Source of the DNA: Paracoccus limosus
GTDB lineage: Bacteria > Pseudomonadota > Alphaproteobacteria > Rhodobacterales > Rhodobacteraceae
NCBI RefSeq assembly: GCF_009711185.1
Contig: NZ_WMIF01000020.1
Span: 1-64,000 of the forward strand
Reading direction: 5' to 3'
Length of the DNA: 64,000 bases
The notes beneath the pieces are model-generated. The model did no database searches, was not told where the DNA came from, and was given only the letters and a program-made list of their open reading frames with translations. Shown here piece after piece: positions 52,448-61,132 of this stretch. The stretch's first letter is position 1. Each line of letters opens with the position of its first letter. Position numbers and translations under genes: made by a program.

Positions 52448-53101
52448 ATGGTAATGACGAAGACCCTGCCTGTTATCCGCGGGCGGAAATTTCTTCAGGT
52501 CATCGAGGGCGCGCGCGCGATCTTCATGCGTGATGGTTTCGAAGGTGCGACGGTCGATGATATTGCGCGGCAGGCGGGGGTCTCCAAGGCGACGCTTTAC
52601 AGCTATTTTCCCGATAAACGTGTGATGTTCAAAGAGGTTTTTCGGGCCGACCTGTCGCGCGAGGTCGCCGATGCCGGTGCTTTGTTGCAGGTCGACATGC
52701 CGGTCGACCAGATTCTGCCCTTTGTCGTTTCGATCATCTCGGCGCAGCTGGTTTCGGAATTCGGCGTGCAGATGTATCGCGTCAGCGTCGGTGAGGCCGA
52801 GCGTTTTCCCGGTCTGGCGCGCGAATACTACGAATCGGGTCCGCTGTTGATGCGTCAGCAGCTGGTGACCTATCTGCAGCGCTGCGTCGGGCGCGGCGAG
52901 CTGCGAATCGACGATATGGAGCTGGCAGCAGATCAATTGATCAGCCTTGCCAGTGCCACGGTGCGCAATCAGGCGCTGTTCATCGGCGTGAACTCGATCG
53001 ACAAAGAGCGCCTGCTTGCTGTCTGCGCCGGGGCGGTGCGGATGTTCCTTGCCTGCTATGGCGCCGAAAAATCCACTTGCTGCTGCTGCACCGAACATTG
53101 A
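52448..53101 (+). CDS. TetR family transcriptional regulator
   Basis: A 217-residue regulator with an N-terminal HTH (ATVDDIARQAGVSKATLYSY followed by FPDK) and a C-terminal ligand/dimerisation domain of the TetR_C type (QILPFVVSIISAQLVSE onward). The protein ends in AEKSTCCCCTEH, a run of four cysteines that is not usual for TetR proteins. This may allow metal or redox sensing, or may be a fortuitous extension. The ATG at 52448 is preceded by GGAGAGGGGG; 52454 is a second in-frame ATG. The neighbours are tRNA genes, so the target is not obvious. Confidence 0.9.
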   Translation: MVMTKTLPVIRGRKFLQVIEGARAIFMRDGFEGATVDDIARQAGVSKATLYSYFPDKRVMFKEVFRADLSREVADAGALLQVDMPVDQILPFVVSIISAQLVSEFGVQMYRVSVGEAERFPGLAREYYESGPLLMRQQLVTYLQRCVGRGELRIDDMELAADQLISLASATVRNQALFIGVNSIDKERLLAVCAGAVRMFLACYGAEKSTCCCCTEH

Positions 53102-53454
53102 GCGGGTGCAGATGATCTGAAGCGAGGCCCGTGGGCGTTTCTCGTCCGGCTGGGGGTAGGCGCTGTGCGCCTGCCCAAGGGCCCGCCGTCAGGGGCGAAG
53201 GCTTGACCTGCCGCATGGCTCGCCTTGGCTTTCGGATTCGGCGTCATTCCGGGGCGCCGGGCTTCGTGTCGCGGCTCATGTTCTCCGATTATGCGCGCGA
53301 CAGGCGAGACGCGAGAGTTCCCGGCGCAGCAGGGTTGATCAGGCTTTGCAGCCCGGAACGGCCGGCGCCGGGCCGGGTGGTGGGGAAATTTCCTGCATTC
53401 GCAGCCGTTTTATGCTTTTCCCGCGCCGGCCGAGCGGCTAGATAACCCAAGGTT
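53102..53454. other. Gap between TetR gene and tRNA-Pro
   Basis: This 353-bp stretch holds no gene I can support. An open frame (53131-53445, plus) has neither a ribosome binding site nor a family match. The small hairpin AGGCGC-TGT-GCGCCT near 53158 may end the tetR transcript. The final 80 bases are more AT-rich and probably contain the tRNA-Pro promoter, but I cannot fix it. Confidence 0.45.
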
Positions 53455-53531
53455 CGGGGCGTAGCGCAGCCTGGTAGCGCGACGGTTTTGGGTACCGTAG
53501 GCCGGAGGTTCGAATCCTCTCGCCCCGACCA
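53455..53531 (+). tRNA. tRNA-Pro (anticodon TGG)
   Basis: A 77-nt tRNA. The acceptor stem CGGGGCG pairs with CGCCCCG, the D-arm is GCGCAGCCTGGTAGCGC, the anticodon loop TTTTGGGTA gives TGG, the T-arm contains GGTTCGAATCC, and CCA is encoded. It reads CCA and, by wobble, other proline codons. It is followed by an A-rich stretch. Confidence 0.96.
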
Positions 53532-53688
53532 GAAAAAAATTCTCCACCGAATCACATCTAGGTTTGCTGCGCGGGATCGCTGGCCGCCGCGGCGCAATTT
53601 CGCCCCATATTCCAGCAGCGCGGCACCTGTAGCGCGGCTCTGCCGAGACACCGGAACCGGCCCGAGCGATGCGGGCCGGCTGGCGCGG

Positions 53689-54237
53689 TCAGGCCATCTT
53701 GCGCAGATAGGTCCAGGTGGGCACGCGGGCATCGCGGGCGACCGACCAGCTTTCGGCGTCGCCGAGATATTCGAAGCCCGAATTGGTCAGAACCCGGGCC
53801 GAGCCGGGGTTGTCCTGAAACGCCTCGGCAAACAGGGTGCGCGAGCCATGCGGGTTCGCCGCGACCAGCGCCGCCACCGCCTCGCTGGCAAAGCCCGTGT
53901 TCCAGAATCCGGCGCCGATCCAGAAGCCCAGCTCGGACTGATCGGCCTCGAGCCGGGTCAGCGACACCACGCCCAGAAGCTCGGCCAGCTTGTTGGCCGA
54001 ACCGTCGATGGCCCAGACATCCTCTTCGCGGTCGGTGGCCATGGCGCGTTTGACATAGGCCTCGGCCGCGCCGGGGGGCAGCGGGTGGGGGATCGAGCGC
54101 GTGCCTTCGGCAACGCGGCGGTCTTGAGTGTAATGTGCGATCAGTCCGACATCCGATGCCCTGAGTGGGCGCAGGACAAAGCGTTGCGTCGCGATCTCGG
54201 GCTGCGTGTGCAGCACCGGCGCGATCAGCTGGTTCAT
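53689..54237 (-). CDS. GNAT family N-acetyltransferase
   Basis: A 182-residue acetyltransferase of the RimJ/RimL subgroup. It has [20 protein letters not shown] at the start, [20 protein letters not shown] as the acetyl-CoA binding region, and [20 protein letters not shown] near the end, all typical of enzymes that acetylate protein N-termini or small amines. The ATG at 54237 follows GAGGGAGGAAG. It lies downstream of rpmA beyond two hairpins, so it is probably expressed separately or by read-through. Confidence 0.9.
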   Translation of the reverse strand: MNQLIAPVLHTQPEIATQRFVLRPLRASDVGLIAHYTQDRRVAEGTRSIPHPLPPGAAEAYVKRAMATDREEDVWAIDGSANKLAELLGVVSLTRLEADQSELGFWIGAGFWNTGFASEAVAALVAANPHGSRTLFAEAFQDNPGSARVLTNSGFEYLGDAESWSVARDARVPTWTYLRKMA

Positions 54238-54290
54238 GGTCTTCCTCCCTCGTACTCGGAAAACATATGGTTACGATCCCCGGAATAGCG

Positions 54291-54338
54291 AAGGGGACCG
54301 GCTTGCGCCGATCCCCTTTTTTAACACCTGCGTGTTAA
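54291..54338 (-). terminator. Double hairpin after rpmA
   Basis: On the minus strand TTAACAC-GCAG-GTGTTAA (54321-54338) is a 7-bp perfect stem. It is followed by AAGGGGATCGGC-GCAA-GCCGGTCCCCTT (54291-54318), a 12-bp stem closed by a GCAA tetraloop. The single non-Watson-Crick pair in the second stem is a G-U wobble only when read as minus-strand RNA, which supports function for rpmA. No long U tract follows. Confidence 0.6.
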
Positions 54339-54345
54339 GAACGGC

Positions 54346-54618
54346 TTACTCGGCAGCCTCGACATTCGCGGGCAGCACGGAAATATAGGTGCGGCCCTTG
54401 AGGCCCTTGCGGAAGCTCACCTGGCCATCGGTCAGGGCAAACAGAGTGTGGTCGCGGCCCATGCCAACGTTGTCGCCGGCCCACCAGGTGGTGCCGCGCT
54501 GACGCACGATGATGTTGCCGGCGATGGCCGACTGGCCGCCGAACAGTTTCACGCCAAGACGGCGACCGGCCGAGTCGCGACCGTTGCGGGACGAACCGCC
54601 TGCTTTTTTATGTGCCAT
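54346..54618 (-). CDS. rpmA: 50S ribosomal protein L27
   Basis: L27 sits near the peptidyl transferase centre. The 90-residue protein begins [20 protein letters not shown] with no cleavable N-terminal extension, and continues [20 protein letters not shown] and [20 protein letters not shown]. It follows rplU by 12 bp, the universal rplU-rpmA order. Confidence 0.97.
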   Translation of the reverse strand: MAHKKAGGSSRNGRDSAGRRLGVKLFGGQSAIAGNIIVRQRGTTWWAGDNVGMGRDHTLFALTDGQVSFRKGLKGRTYISVLPANVEAAE

Positions 54619-54630
54619 GGGTCAGTCTCC

Positions 54631-54999
54631 TCAGTTGGCGGTTTCGACGCGGGTGCGGGCGCCGACAGCGGCTTTCACGTCGGTCTTGTCACCGCCGTTT
54701 TCCAGCAGGTCGGTGATGCGAACCAGGGTCAGTTGCTGACGGTGGCCACGGGTGCGCTGCGACGAGTGTTTCCGGCGGCGCTTGACATAGGTGATGACCT
54801 TGTCGGCCTTGATGGTGTCGATGACTTCGGCCTGCACGGCGGCGCCGGCAACCAGCGGGGCGCCAATGGTGGCGCCGATCATCAGCACGTCGTTGAACTG
54901 GATCTTGTCGCCGGCTTCGGCGTTCAGTTTTTCGACGCGCAGCACGTCACCGGATTGAACCCGGTATTGCTTGCCGCCCGTTTTCAGAACTGCGAACAT
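54631..54999 (-). CDS. rplU: 50S ribosomal protein L21
   Basis: L21 binds 23S rRNA. The 122-residue protein starts [20 protein letters not shown] and contains [20 protein letters not shown], the conserved basic loop. It has a C-terminal extension of about 20 residues ([20 protein letters not shown]), common in alphaproteobacteria. The ATG at 54999 follows AAGGAAG; the open upstream extension is not supported. It is first in the rplU-rpmA operon, 188 bp after miaB. Confidence 0.96.
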   Translation of the reverse strand: MFAVLKTGGKQYRVQSGDVLRVEKLNAEAGDKIQFNDVLMIGATIGAPLVAGAAVQAEVIDTIKADKVITYVKRRRKHSSQRTRGHRQQLTLVRITDLLENGGDKTDVKAAVGARTRVETAN

Positions 55000-55110
55000 T
55001 CGCTTCTTCCTTGTTTCCCGCGTCCTGCGGCCTCTGCCCAGCAGATGTTCGGAGGGTTTCCCCGCCTTCGGACGGCGCACCCTTGTCCGGGTGAGATTTC
55101 AAAATAACAC

Positions 55111-55138
55111 ACCGGCAACGGGCGCAAGCCCGGCCGGT
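55111..55138 (-). terminator. Hairpin between miaB and rplU
   Basis: On the minus strand ACCGGC-CGGGC-TTGC-GCCCG-TT-GCCGGT forms an 11-bp stem with a 2-nt bulge, followed by GTGTGTTATTTTG. The T-rich tail suggests an intrinsic terminator for miaB. It could also be a leader structure for rplU, whose start is about 110 bp downstream. Confidence 0.55.
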
Positions 55139-55187
55139 CGCGGTGCTATGCCGCAAAGCGCCGGCCGAGTCAACAGAATTGGCGGCC

Positions 55188-56522
55188 TCAGGCCGCCAGT
55201 TCGCCCGCCAAAGAGTTCGGCGCGCTATGGGTGATGCGCACCCGCACGAGATCGCCGACACGGGCCTGCGGCGCCTCGACAAAGACCGCGTGCAGATAGT
55301 CGGATTTGCCCACCATCTGCCCGGGCAGCCGGCCCGGCTTTTCGAAAAGCACGCCCAGTTCGCGCCCGACCATGCCCTGTTGCGCGGCCTTTTGCTGGCT
55401 GGTGAGCAGCGCCTGCAATTCCTGCAGCCGGGCATCGGCGACATCGCTGTCCACCTCGGGGCGGTCATAGGCTGGCGTGCCGGGGCGAGGCGAGTATTTG
55501 AAGCTGAAGGCGGTGCCGAAATTCACCCGCGCCACCAGATCCAGCGTGTCGCGATGGTCCTGATCGGTCTCGCCCGGGAAACCGACGATGAAATCCGAGG
55601 TCAGCATGATGTCGGGCCGCGCCTCGCGGATGCGGTCGATCAGCCGCAGATATTGCTCGACCGTATGCTTGCGGTTCATCGCCTTGAGGATCCTGTCCGA
55701 GCCCGATTGCACCGGCAGGTGCAGATAGGGCATCAGCTTGGGTTCGTCGCGATGCGCCGCGATCAGGTCGTCGGCCATGTCATTGGGGTGGCTGGTGGTA
55801 TAGCGGATGCGGTCGAGCCCGTCGATTTCGGCAATGGCCCGGATCAGCCGGCCAAAGCCCCATTCGCCGCCATCCCCCTCGCCATGCCAGCCGTTGACGT
55901 TCTGACCCAGAAGCGTGATCTCGCGCACGCCGCGCGACACCAGATCGCGGGCTTCGGCCAGAATGCGCGACACCGGGCGAGAGACCTCGGCGCCGCGGGT
56001 ATAGGGCACCACGCAAAAGGCGCAGAATTTGTCGCAACCTTCCTGCACGGTCAGAAAGGCCGCCGGGGCGCGGCGGGTGGCGGCGGGTTTCGGCAGGTGC
56101 TCGAACTTGTCCTCGGCCGGGAATTCGGTGTCGACGCCGCGTCCGGCACGGGCCATGGCGGGCAGACGGTGATAGGCCTGCGGGCCGACGACCAGATCGA
56201 CGATCGGCATGCGGCGCTGGATCTCTTCGCCTTCGGCCTGCGCCACGCAGCCGGCGACACCGATCTTCAGGTCAGGGCGCTCGGCCTTCAAAGGCTTCAG
56301 CCGGCCAAGGTCGGAATACAGCTTTTCCGCCGCCTTTTCGCGGATATGGCAGGTGTTGAGCAGGACCATATCGGCCTCGGACTGATCCTCGGTCAGGACA
56401 TAGCCCTCGGCGCCCATGGCCTCGGCCATGCGCTGGCTGTCATAGACGTTCATCTGGCAGCCATAGGTCTTGATGAAGAGCTTTTTCTCCGCCGGGGCGG
56501 GGGTCTTGGCTTGGTCGGTCAT
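55188..56522 (-). CDS. miaB: tRNA-2-methylthio-N6-dimethylallyladenosine synthase
   Basis: MiaB is a radical SAM methylthiotransferase acting on i6A37 in tRNA. At 444 residues it is normal. The UPF0004 domain holds three cysteines ([32 protein letters not shown]), the radical SAM motif is CDKFCAFC, and a C-terminal TRAM domain ([20 protein letters not shown] onward) binds tRNA. The ATG at 56522 is preceded by AAGGA; the frame stays open upstream without support. It is divergent from the PhnA-domain gene. Confidence 0.96.
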   Translation of the reverse strand: MTDQAKTPAPAEKKLFIKTYGCQMNVYDSQRMAEAMGAEGYVLTEDQSEADMVLLNTCHIREKAAEKLYSDLGRLKPLKAERPDLKIGVAGCVAQAEGEEIQRRMPIVDLVVGPQAYHRLPAMARAGRGVDTEFPAEDKFEHLPKPAATRRAPAAFLTVQEGCDKFCAFCVVPYTRGAEVSRPVSRILAEARDLVSRGVREITLLGQNVNGWHGEGDGGEWGFGRLIRAIAEIDGLDRIRYTTSHPNDMADDLIAAHRDEPKLMPYLHLPVQSGSDRILKAMNRKHTVEQYLRLIDRIREARPDIMLTSDFIVGFPGETDQDHRDTLDLVARVNFGTAFSFKYSPRPGTPAYDRPEVDSDVADARLQELQALLTSQQKAAQQGMVGRELGVLFEKPGRLPGQMVGKSDYLHAVFVEAPQARVGDLVRVRITHSAPNSLAGELAA

Positions 56523-56645
56523 GCCGTGCGGTCCTTGGGAAGTTCCGCGCTGATACAGCAAAGCGGCCGTTTTGCAAAGCCGCGCCGTTGCGAAGGCCGG
56601 CATCCGGCGCTACCAGCAAGGTCAACATGGCTGAAAGGATCCGCG

Positions 56646-56936
56646 ATGAGCGACGAGGAGTATGTCTATGACGAGGAAAGCGGCGAGTGGCTGCCGGCGG
56701 CCGAGCTTGCCGCACGTCGCGCGACCGTGGTGCAGGATTCTGCCGGCAACGTGCTGGCCGATGGCGACTCGGTGGTGCTGATCAAGGATCTGAAGGTCAA
56801 GGGCGCCGGGCAGACGCTGAAACAGGGCACGGTCATCCGCTCGATCCGGCTGACCGACAATCCCGAGGAAATCGACTGCCGCCATGACACGATCAAGGGG
56901 CTGGTCCTGCGCACCGAATTCGTGCGCAAACGCTGA
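56646..56936 (+). CDS. PhnA domain protein (YjdM C-terminal type)
   Basis: A 96-residue protein matching the C-terminal PhnA/YjdM domain: VVQDSAGNVLADGDSVVLIK, DLKVKGAGQTLKQGTVIRSI and a C-terminal RHDTIKGLVLRTEFVRKR. The usual N-terminal zinc ribbon with its paired CxxC is absent; instead there is an acidic start (SDEEYVYDEESGEW). Despite the name, YjdM is not proven to act in phosphonate use. The ATG at 56646 follows AAAGGAT. It ends at a pair of hairpins. Confidence 0.82.
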   Translation: MSDEEYVYDEESGEWLPAAELAARRATVVQDSAGNVLADGDSVVLIKDLKVKGAGQTLKQGTVIRSIRLTDNPEEIDCRHDTIKGLVLRTEFVRKR

Positions 56937-56947
56937 CCGGCAAGATG

Positions 56948-56988
56948 GCATCGGGCCCCCTGGCCCGATGCGTCGCCCCGATCGGGGC
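56948..56988. terminator. Tandem hairpins between convergent PhnA and GH16 genes
   Basis: GCATCGGGCC-CCCT-GGCCCGATGC (56948-56971) has a 10-bp perfect stem. It is followed by the 14-bp perfect palindrome GCCCCGATCGGGGC (56975-56988). The pair fills the gap between two convergent stops and lacks U tracts. It is probably a bidirectional terminator. Confidence 0.62.
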
Positions 56989-56999
56989 AGGGGCGGGCC

Positions 57000-59711
57000 T
57001 CAGGCGATGAGGATGCCGTCCCAGATATCGGCCTGATTGCTGCCGCGCACCGCGCCGATTTCATGCCAGGCATCATCGGCCCGCAGCATCAGCTTGGTCC
57101 AGGCGCCGCCGGTGACCAGCCGCAGGTCCTGCATGTCATCGACCAGCGCGCTAAGGTCGATGTGATCGCCCCGGGTGAAATCCATCACCGCCGTGCCGCG
57201 CGCCGAGCTGCCAAAGATGAACAGGTCCGCGCCCTCGCCGCCAAACAGCTTGTCGCCGGTGCCATGCGCCACCAGCGTATCCTGACCCGCGCCGCCGTTG
57301 AGATGGTTGGCGCCGGCGCCGCCGTCCAGCCAGTCGTTGCCGGCAAGCCCGCGCAGTACGTCATGGCCGCGCCCGCCCAGGATCACGTCATCCATGCCGG
57401 CGCCGCGCAGGGTGCCACCGTCATGCGCGCCCTGGATCACCCTGCCCGAGGGGGTCTCGGGCGGCAGCGGGGCGCTGCCGTGGCCGTTCCCGGTCCCCGG
57501 CTTGGGGCCGGGTTCATGCGGCGTTTCGGTCGAGGGCTGGTCCTTGCCGGGGCTGCCCGCGCCGGGCAGGGCATAGGGATCGCGGGGGCCGGTGCCGAAA
57601 TCATGCGTGCCGCCCGGCGTGACGATGAAGCTTGCGGCGCTGAAATCCGCCAGCACCGCGTCGCGGAAGGTGATCGAGCCACCCGCGCCCAGATCCAGCC
57701 GCACCTGATTGCCGTCCTGCACCAGCCGCGACAGCAGCGCCGCCGGATCGGTGATGGCATAGCCTTCCAGCTGGATGCGGTCGCCGGCGCCAAAGCCCTG
57801 CACCACGTCATGGCCGTCGCCAAAGCCGTGGATGATGCTGTCGGCGCCGTCATGGGTGATGATCAGGTCATTGCCCAGCCCGCCGCGCAGGCTGTTGGCA
57901 TGGGCATTGCCCTCGATCCGGTTGTCGCCGGCATTGCCGGTCAGCACGATGCCCTTGGCCCCGGTCACGGCCACCAGATTTTCGACATTCTGCGCCAGCG
58001 TCAGGCTGCGCTGGGTATAGACCGTATCGACGCCGCCATTGGCCGCCTCGACGATGACGGTGCCCGGACGAAAGACGTGGTATTCGTCGCCGGCCTTGCT
58101 GCCGATCATGGTGATCGGGCCAGAGTGGCTGGAGCCGGTGTCGATCATCCGGCTGCCATCCTCAAGCGCGCGGACCACGCCATCACCGTCGCTGTCGCCG
58201 ATCTTGGTCGCGCTTTTGGTCTTGTCGGTCCAGATATTGGGCGTTTCGGACCAGCGCACGACGAACTGGTCGGGGCGGAAATCCTCGACCCGGACATCGC
58301 GAAAGATGATCGTCTGCGGATTGCCGGGATAGGCGCCATTGCTGAGCCAGACGTCCTTGCCGACCTGGGTCAGCCGGCTGATCGCGCCGGCCGCACCGTC
58401 GATATTGAAGCCCTCCAGCACGATGTGATCATCGGCGCCAAAGCCCGAGATGATGGCATTGCCGGTGCCGCGCGTGACATGGACGATATCGGCGCCGCCG
58501 GCCAGATTGACGAAATCCTGACCCGCCCCGCCGCCGGTGACGATGATATCATTGCCGCCCGAGCCATTGATCTGCGAGCTTTTTTCGCCGTCGATCAGCA
58601 CGGCGTCCTTGCCGCTGGCGCTGAGCACATTGGTGGGCTTCAGCGCATAGACCGAGACCGAGTCGATGACGAAATCATTGCCCGGGGCAAAGGTCAGATG
58701 GTCCAGTCCCGCGACCGGATCCCAGCCCCAGGTCGAGCTGATCTGATCGTTGATGATCGCATACATCGGCGTCTGCAGGTCGGCGGGCGTCGGCATGCGA
58801 TAGATCTCGACCAGATGGTCGTGGTCGGGGCCGAAATAGAAGGCGATGTAATCGGGCGTCCATTCCGCCGCCCAGGTCCATTTGCCGCTGTAGATGTCGG
58901 CGCCGAATTCTTTCATCGCGTCGGTGGTGTGCTGGAAGATATATTGATCGCCCCCCGCCAGGTGCTTGATCATCGGATCGCGCGGCGTGCCATCGGGGTT
59001 CAGATCATAGGGGTTCTTCCAGTCCACCGATTGCGTCGGATTGCCGTTCACATCGACCTGATCGAAGAAGCCCGCGGTCGAGAAGGTATTGTCCTTGCCG
59101 GTCTTGGTGCCGCCGACGCCCTTGCTGTAGACCTCGAAAATGTCGATCTCGGGCGGCCAGCCGATGCCGGCCGGCGCCAGCCAGAAGGCGGGCCAATGCC
59201 CCTTGCCGACCGGGATCGAGGCGGTGATCTCGTAATAGCCATAGGCCTGCGCGAATGTTTCGGCGGTCGAGACCATGCCGGTGTAATATTTCACGTCGCC
59301 CGCCTGCGCGCCGCGCCCGACATTGTCCAGCGCCCCGGCGACCAGCGCGGCCTTGTCCTCGGGGATCACGCCCGAACTGATGTGCAGCGCGCCGTTTTCG
59401 ACCTTCAGCGGGTTGATGCCCACCTTTTGCCCATCCGCCGTTTCGACCTCATCCGACAGGAACACCGATTTCGGGCCGTTGGTCATCAGATCGCCCCGCC
59501 TCGGCCCGGTGGACCACAGGCCCTTTCCGTCGCGATAGGTGTTCAGGGAGCTGTCGAAGTCGTCTTTGAAGACCAGTTCGTAGGCCGACAATGAGGGCAT
59601 GGGCTGACTCTGTGCTGAAGCGGTTGGGGAGGACTCCACCAACACTAGCCCCAGCATCAGCCCCGCAGTCAACCGCAGGTTGTCCTTAATTCGAATTAAT
59701 ATTTTATTCAT
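57000..59711 (-). CDS. GH16 family glycoside hydrolase with RTX repeats
   Basis: A 903-residue secreted glycanase. Residues about 40-265 form a GH16 beta-jelly-roll with the catalytic motif EIDIFE (Glu188, Asp190, Glu193). Then follow beta-solenoid-like repeats and, near the end, RTX calcium-binding nonapeptides such as GGRGHDVLRGLAGND and GGEGADLFIFG, separated by a Pro/Gly linker. GH16 enzymes cut beta-1,3/1,4-glucans or galactans, and RTX proteins usually leave by type I secretion. I prefer the ATG at 59711, which opens a Sec-like signal (LTAGLMLGLVLVE, ending SASA-like TASAQ). An ATG at 59777 overlaps the flippase stop (ATGA) and is also possible. It ends the polysaccharide cluster. Confidence 0.88.
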   Translation of the reverse strand: MNKILIRIKDNLRLTAGLMLGLVLVESSPTASAQSQPMPSLSAYELVFKDDFDSSLNTYRDGKGLWSTGPRRGDLMTNGPKSVFLSDEVETADGQKVGINPLKVENGALHISSGVIPEDKAALVAGALDNVGRGAQAGDVKYYTGMVSTAETFAQAYGYYEITASIPVGKGHWPAFWLAPAGIGWPPEIDIFEVYSKGVGGTKTGKDNTFSTAGFFDQVDVNGNPTQSVDWKNPYDLNPDGTPRDPMIKHLAGGDQYIFQHTTDAMKEFGADIYSGKWTWAAEWTPDYIAFYFGPDHDHLVEIYRMPTPADLQTPMYAIINDQISSTWGWDPVAGLDHLTFAPGNDFVIDSVSVYALKPTNVLSASGKDAVLIDGEKSSQINGSGGNDIIVTGGGAGQDFVNLAGGADIVHVTRGTGNAIISGFGADDHIVLEGFNIDGAAGAISRLTQVGKDVWLSNGAYPGNPQTIIFRDVRVEDFRPDQFVVRWSETPNIWTDKTKSATKIGDSDGDGVVRALEDGSRMIDTGSSHSGPITMIGSKAGDEYHVFRPGTVIVEAANGGVDTVYTQRSLTLAQNVENLVAVTGAKGIVLTGNAGDNRIEGNAHANSLRGGLGNDLIITHDGADSIIHGFGDGHDVVQGFGAGDRIQLEGYAITDPAALLSRLVQDGNQVRLDLGAGGSITFRDAVLADFSAASFIVTPGGTHDFGTGPRDPYALPGAGSPGKDQPSTETPHEPGPKPGTGNGHGSAPLPPETPSGRVIQGAHDGGTLRGAGMDDVILGGRGHDVLRGLAGNDWLDGGAGANHLNGGAGQDTLVAHGTGDKLFGGEGADLFIFGSSARGTAVMDFTRGDHIDLSALVDDMQDLRLVTGGAWTKLMLRADDAWHEIGAVRGSNQADIWDGILIA

Positions 59712-59773
59712 ACAAATTAGGCAATTATCTGGAAAATCGGATTGATCTTCCGAACGGAACCAGACGGAACGGT

Positions 59774-61129
59774 TCATCTTGCGAACCTGCGGGCCAGCGT
59801 GCCCGGCAAGGTCAGGTTGACGCCCCTTTCGCGCCAGACCAGCCAGGACAGGATGCCGTAAAAGCTGACCCAGCCGATGGTGGCGCCGGTCGCGGCGCCC
59901 GGCAGGCCGGCCAGTTTGCCGCCCAGAAACACCAGCCCCGCCAGCACCGGCACCATTACCAGCGCCACCAGCATCAGCACCCGCTGCTGCCCGGTCAGCG
60001 ACAGCACGTTCGAGGACGGGCCCAGCACCGCAAGGCACAGCGGATCAACCATCAGCACCGGCAACAGCCACCACGCCTTGGCGAATTCATCATCGTAAAG
60101 CCCCAGCAGCTGGCGACCGAACAGCGTGAACAGCACCAGCCCGGCCAAGGCGGCGGTGATCTTCATCAGGCTTGAGCGGTCGACAATATCCAGCAGCCGG
60201 CCGTTGTCATTGGCGGCGATGCTGCGCGACAGGTCGGGGGTGATGCTCTGGTTGACGGCGATGACCGCGAAACGGGCAAAGCCGACAAAGGACAGCGCCA
60301 CCGACAGCCGGGCGATGTCGGTGGGCTGCAGGCTCAGCGAGGAAAACAGCACGGTGATTTCCTTGCTGTATTCGATGAACAGCATCGTGGCGCCCATCTG
60401 CAGCCCATAAGAGATCCAGCTGCGACTTTCGCTCATGTCGCGGCCGGCATCCGCCAGCCGGCGATATTCCGGCGCCAGCAGCGCCTGTTGCAGGCCAAGG
60501 TTCACCACCGCCGACAGGAAAAAGCAGGCCAGCACCACCGGCGCCGTCGGCGGCGTCGCCGAGACCAGCACATAAAGCCCCAGAAACAGCACCAGCATCA
60601 GCGGGCGCAGGAAGGTGCCGGGCAGGGTGGCGACGATCACCCGCGAAAAGCCCATGGCATGGGCCGAGCCGATGCGCAAAAGCCCCATCAGCGCGCCGCT
60701 GACGATGGCGATGCCAAGCGCCAGCCGGTCATGGCCGGCGGGCATGGTCAGCATGATGCCGGTCAGGCCGATGGCGATGACCAGCGGGATGCAAATGGCC
60801 GCCACCTGCCAGTTCATGCCGATGAACCCGGCGGCGCGTGCGGTCTCGTGCCGGAACAGCGCCTGCGTGATGAAGCGCGAGGCGCCGATCTCGCAACTGC
60901 CCGAGGCAAGGATCGGCAGGATCATCGCCAGAGACATCGCGGTCAGTGCGCGGCCCATCTCATGCGCGCCCATCACCCGCGCCATCATCAGGCTCAGCAC
61001 CAGACCCAGCACCGCGCCAAAAACGCGCGCGGCAAGGATGATCAGCGGTCGCACGGCACCGCGGCGCAACAGCCGTTGCAGCAGCCCTGCCTTGGCGACC
61101 GGGCTGTGATCGAGGTTCTGATCCGTCAT
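59774..61129 (-). CDS. Polysaccharide flippase (Wzx-like, MATE/PST superfamily)
   Basis: A 451-residue inner-membrane protein with about 12-14 predicted helices, starting with a basic cytoplasmic segment (AGLLQRLLRRGAVRPLIILA) and showing GLVLSLMMARVMGAHEMGR, a typical first helix of oligosaccharide flippases. It would move lipid-linked repeat units across the membrane. Its start is 3 bp after the sulfotransferase stop, and its own stop overlaps a possible GH16 start, so it is inside one operon. The repeat unit is unknown. Confidence 0.86.
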   Translation of the reverse strand: MTDQNLDHSPVAKAGLLQRLLRRGAVRPLIILAARVFGAVLGLVLSLMMARVMGAHEMGRALTAMSLAMILPILASGSCEIGASRFITQALFRHETARAAGFIGMNWQVAAICIPLVIAIGLTGIMLTMPAGHDRLALGIAIVSGALMGLLRIGSAHAMGFSRVIVATLPGTFLRPLMLVLFLGLYVLVSATPPTAPVVLACFFLSAVVNLGLQQALLAPEYRRLADAGRDMSESRSWISYGLQMGATMLFIEYSKEITVLFSSLSLQPTDIARLSVALSFVGFARFAVIAVNQSITPDLSRSIAANDNGRLLDIVDRSSLMKITAALAGLVLFTLFGRQLLGLYDDEFAKAWWLLPVLMVDPLCLAVLGPSSNVLSLTGQQRVLMLVALVMVPVLAGLVFLGGKLAGLPGAATGATIGWVSFYGILSWLVWRERGVNLTLPGTLARRFAR

Positions 61130-61132
61130 CGC

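Noticed and set aside
53289-53732. 147-codon minus-strand frame overlapping tRNA-Pro
   Set aside because: It crosses the tRNA on the opposite strand and has no domain or ribosome binding site. Its middle part resembles text often mis-annotated next to tRNAs.
57063-59594. 843-codon open frame on the plus strand opposite the GH16 gene
   Set aside because: It is antisense to a clear GH16-RTX protein. Long antisense frames arise from the G/C bias at third codon positions; the translation is His/Gln/Arg-rich and matches no family.
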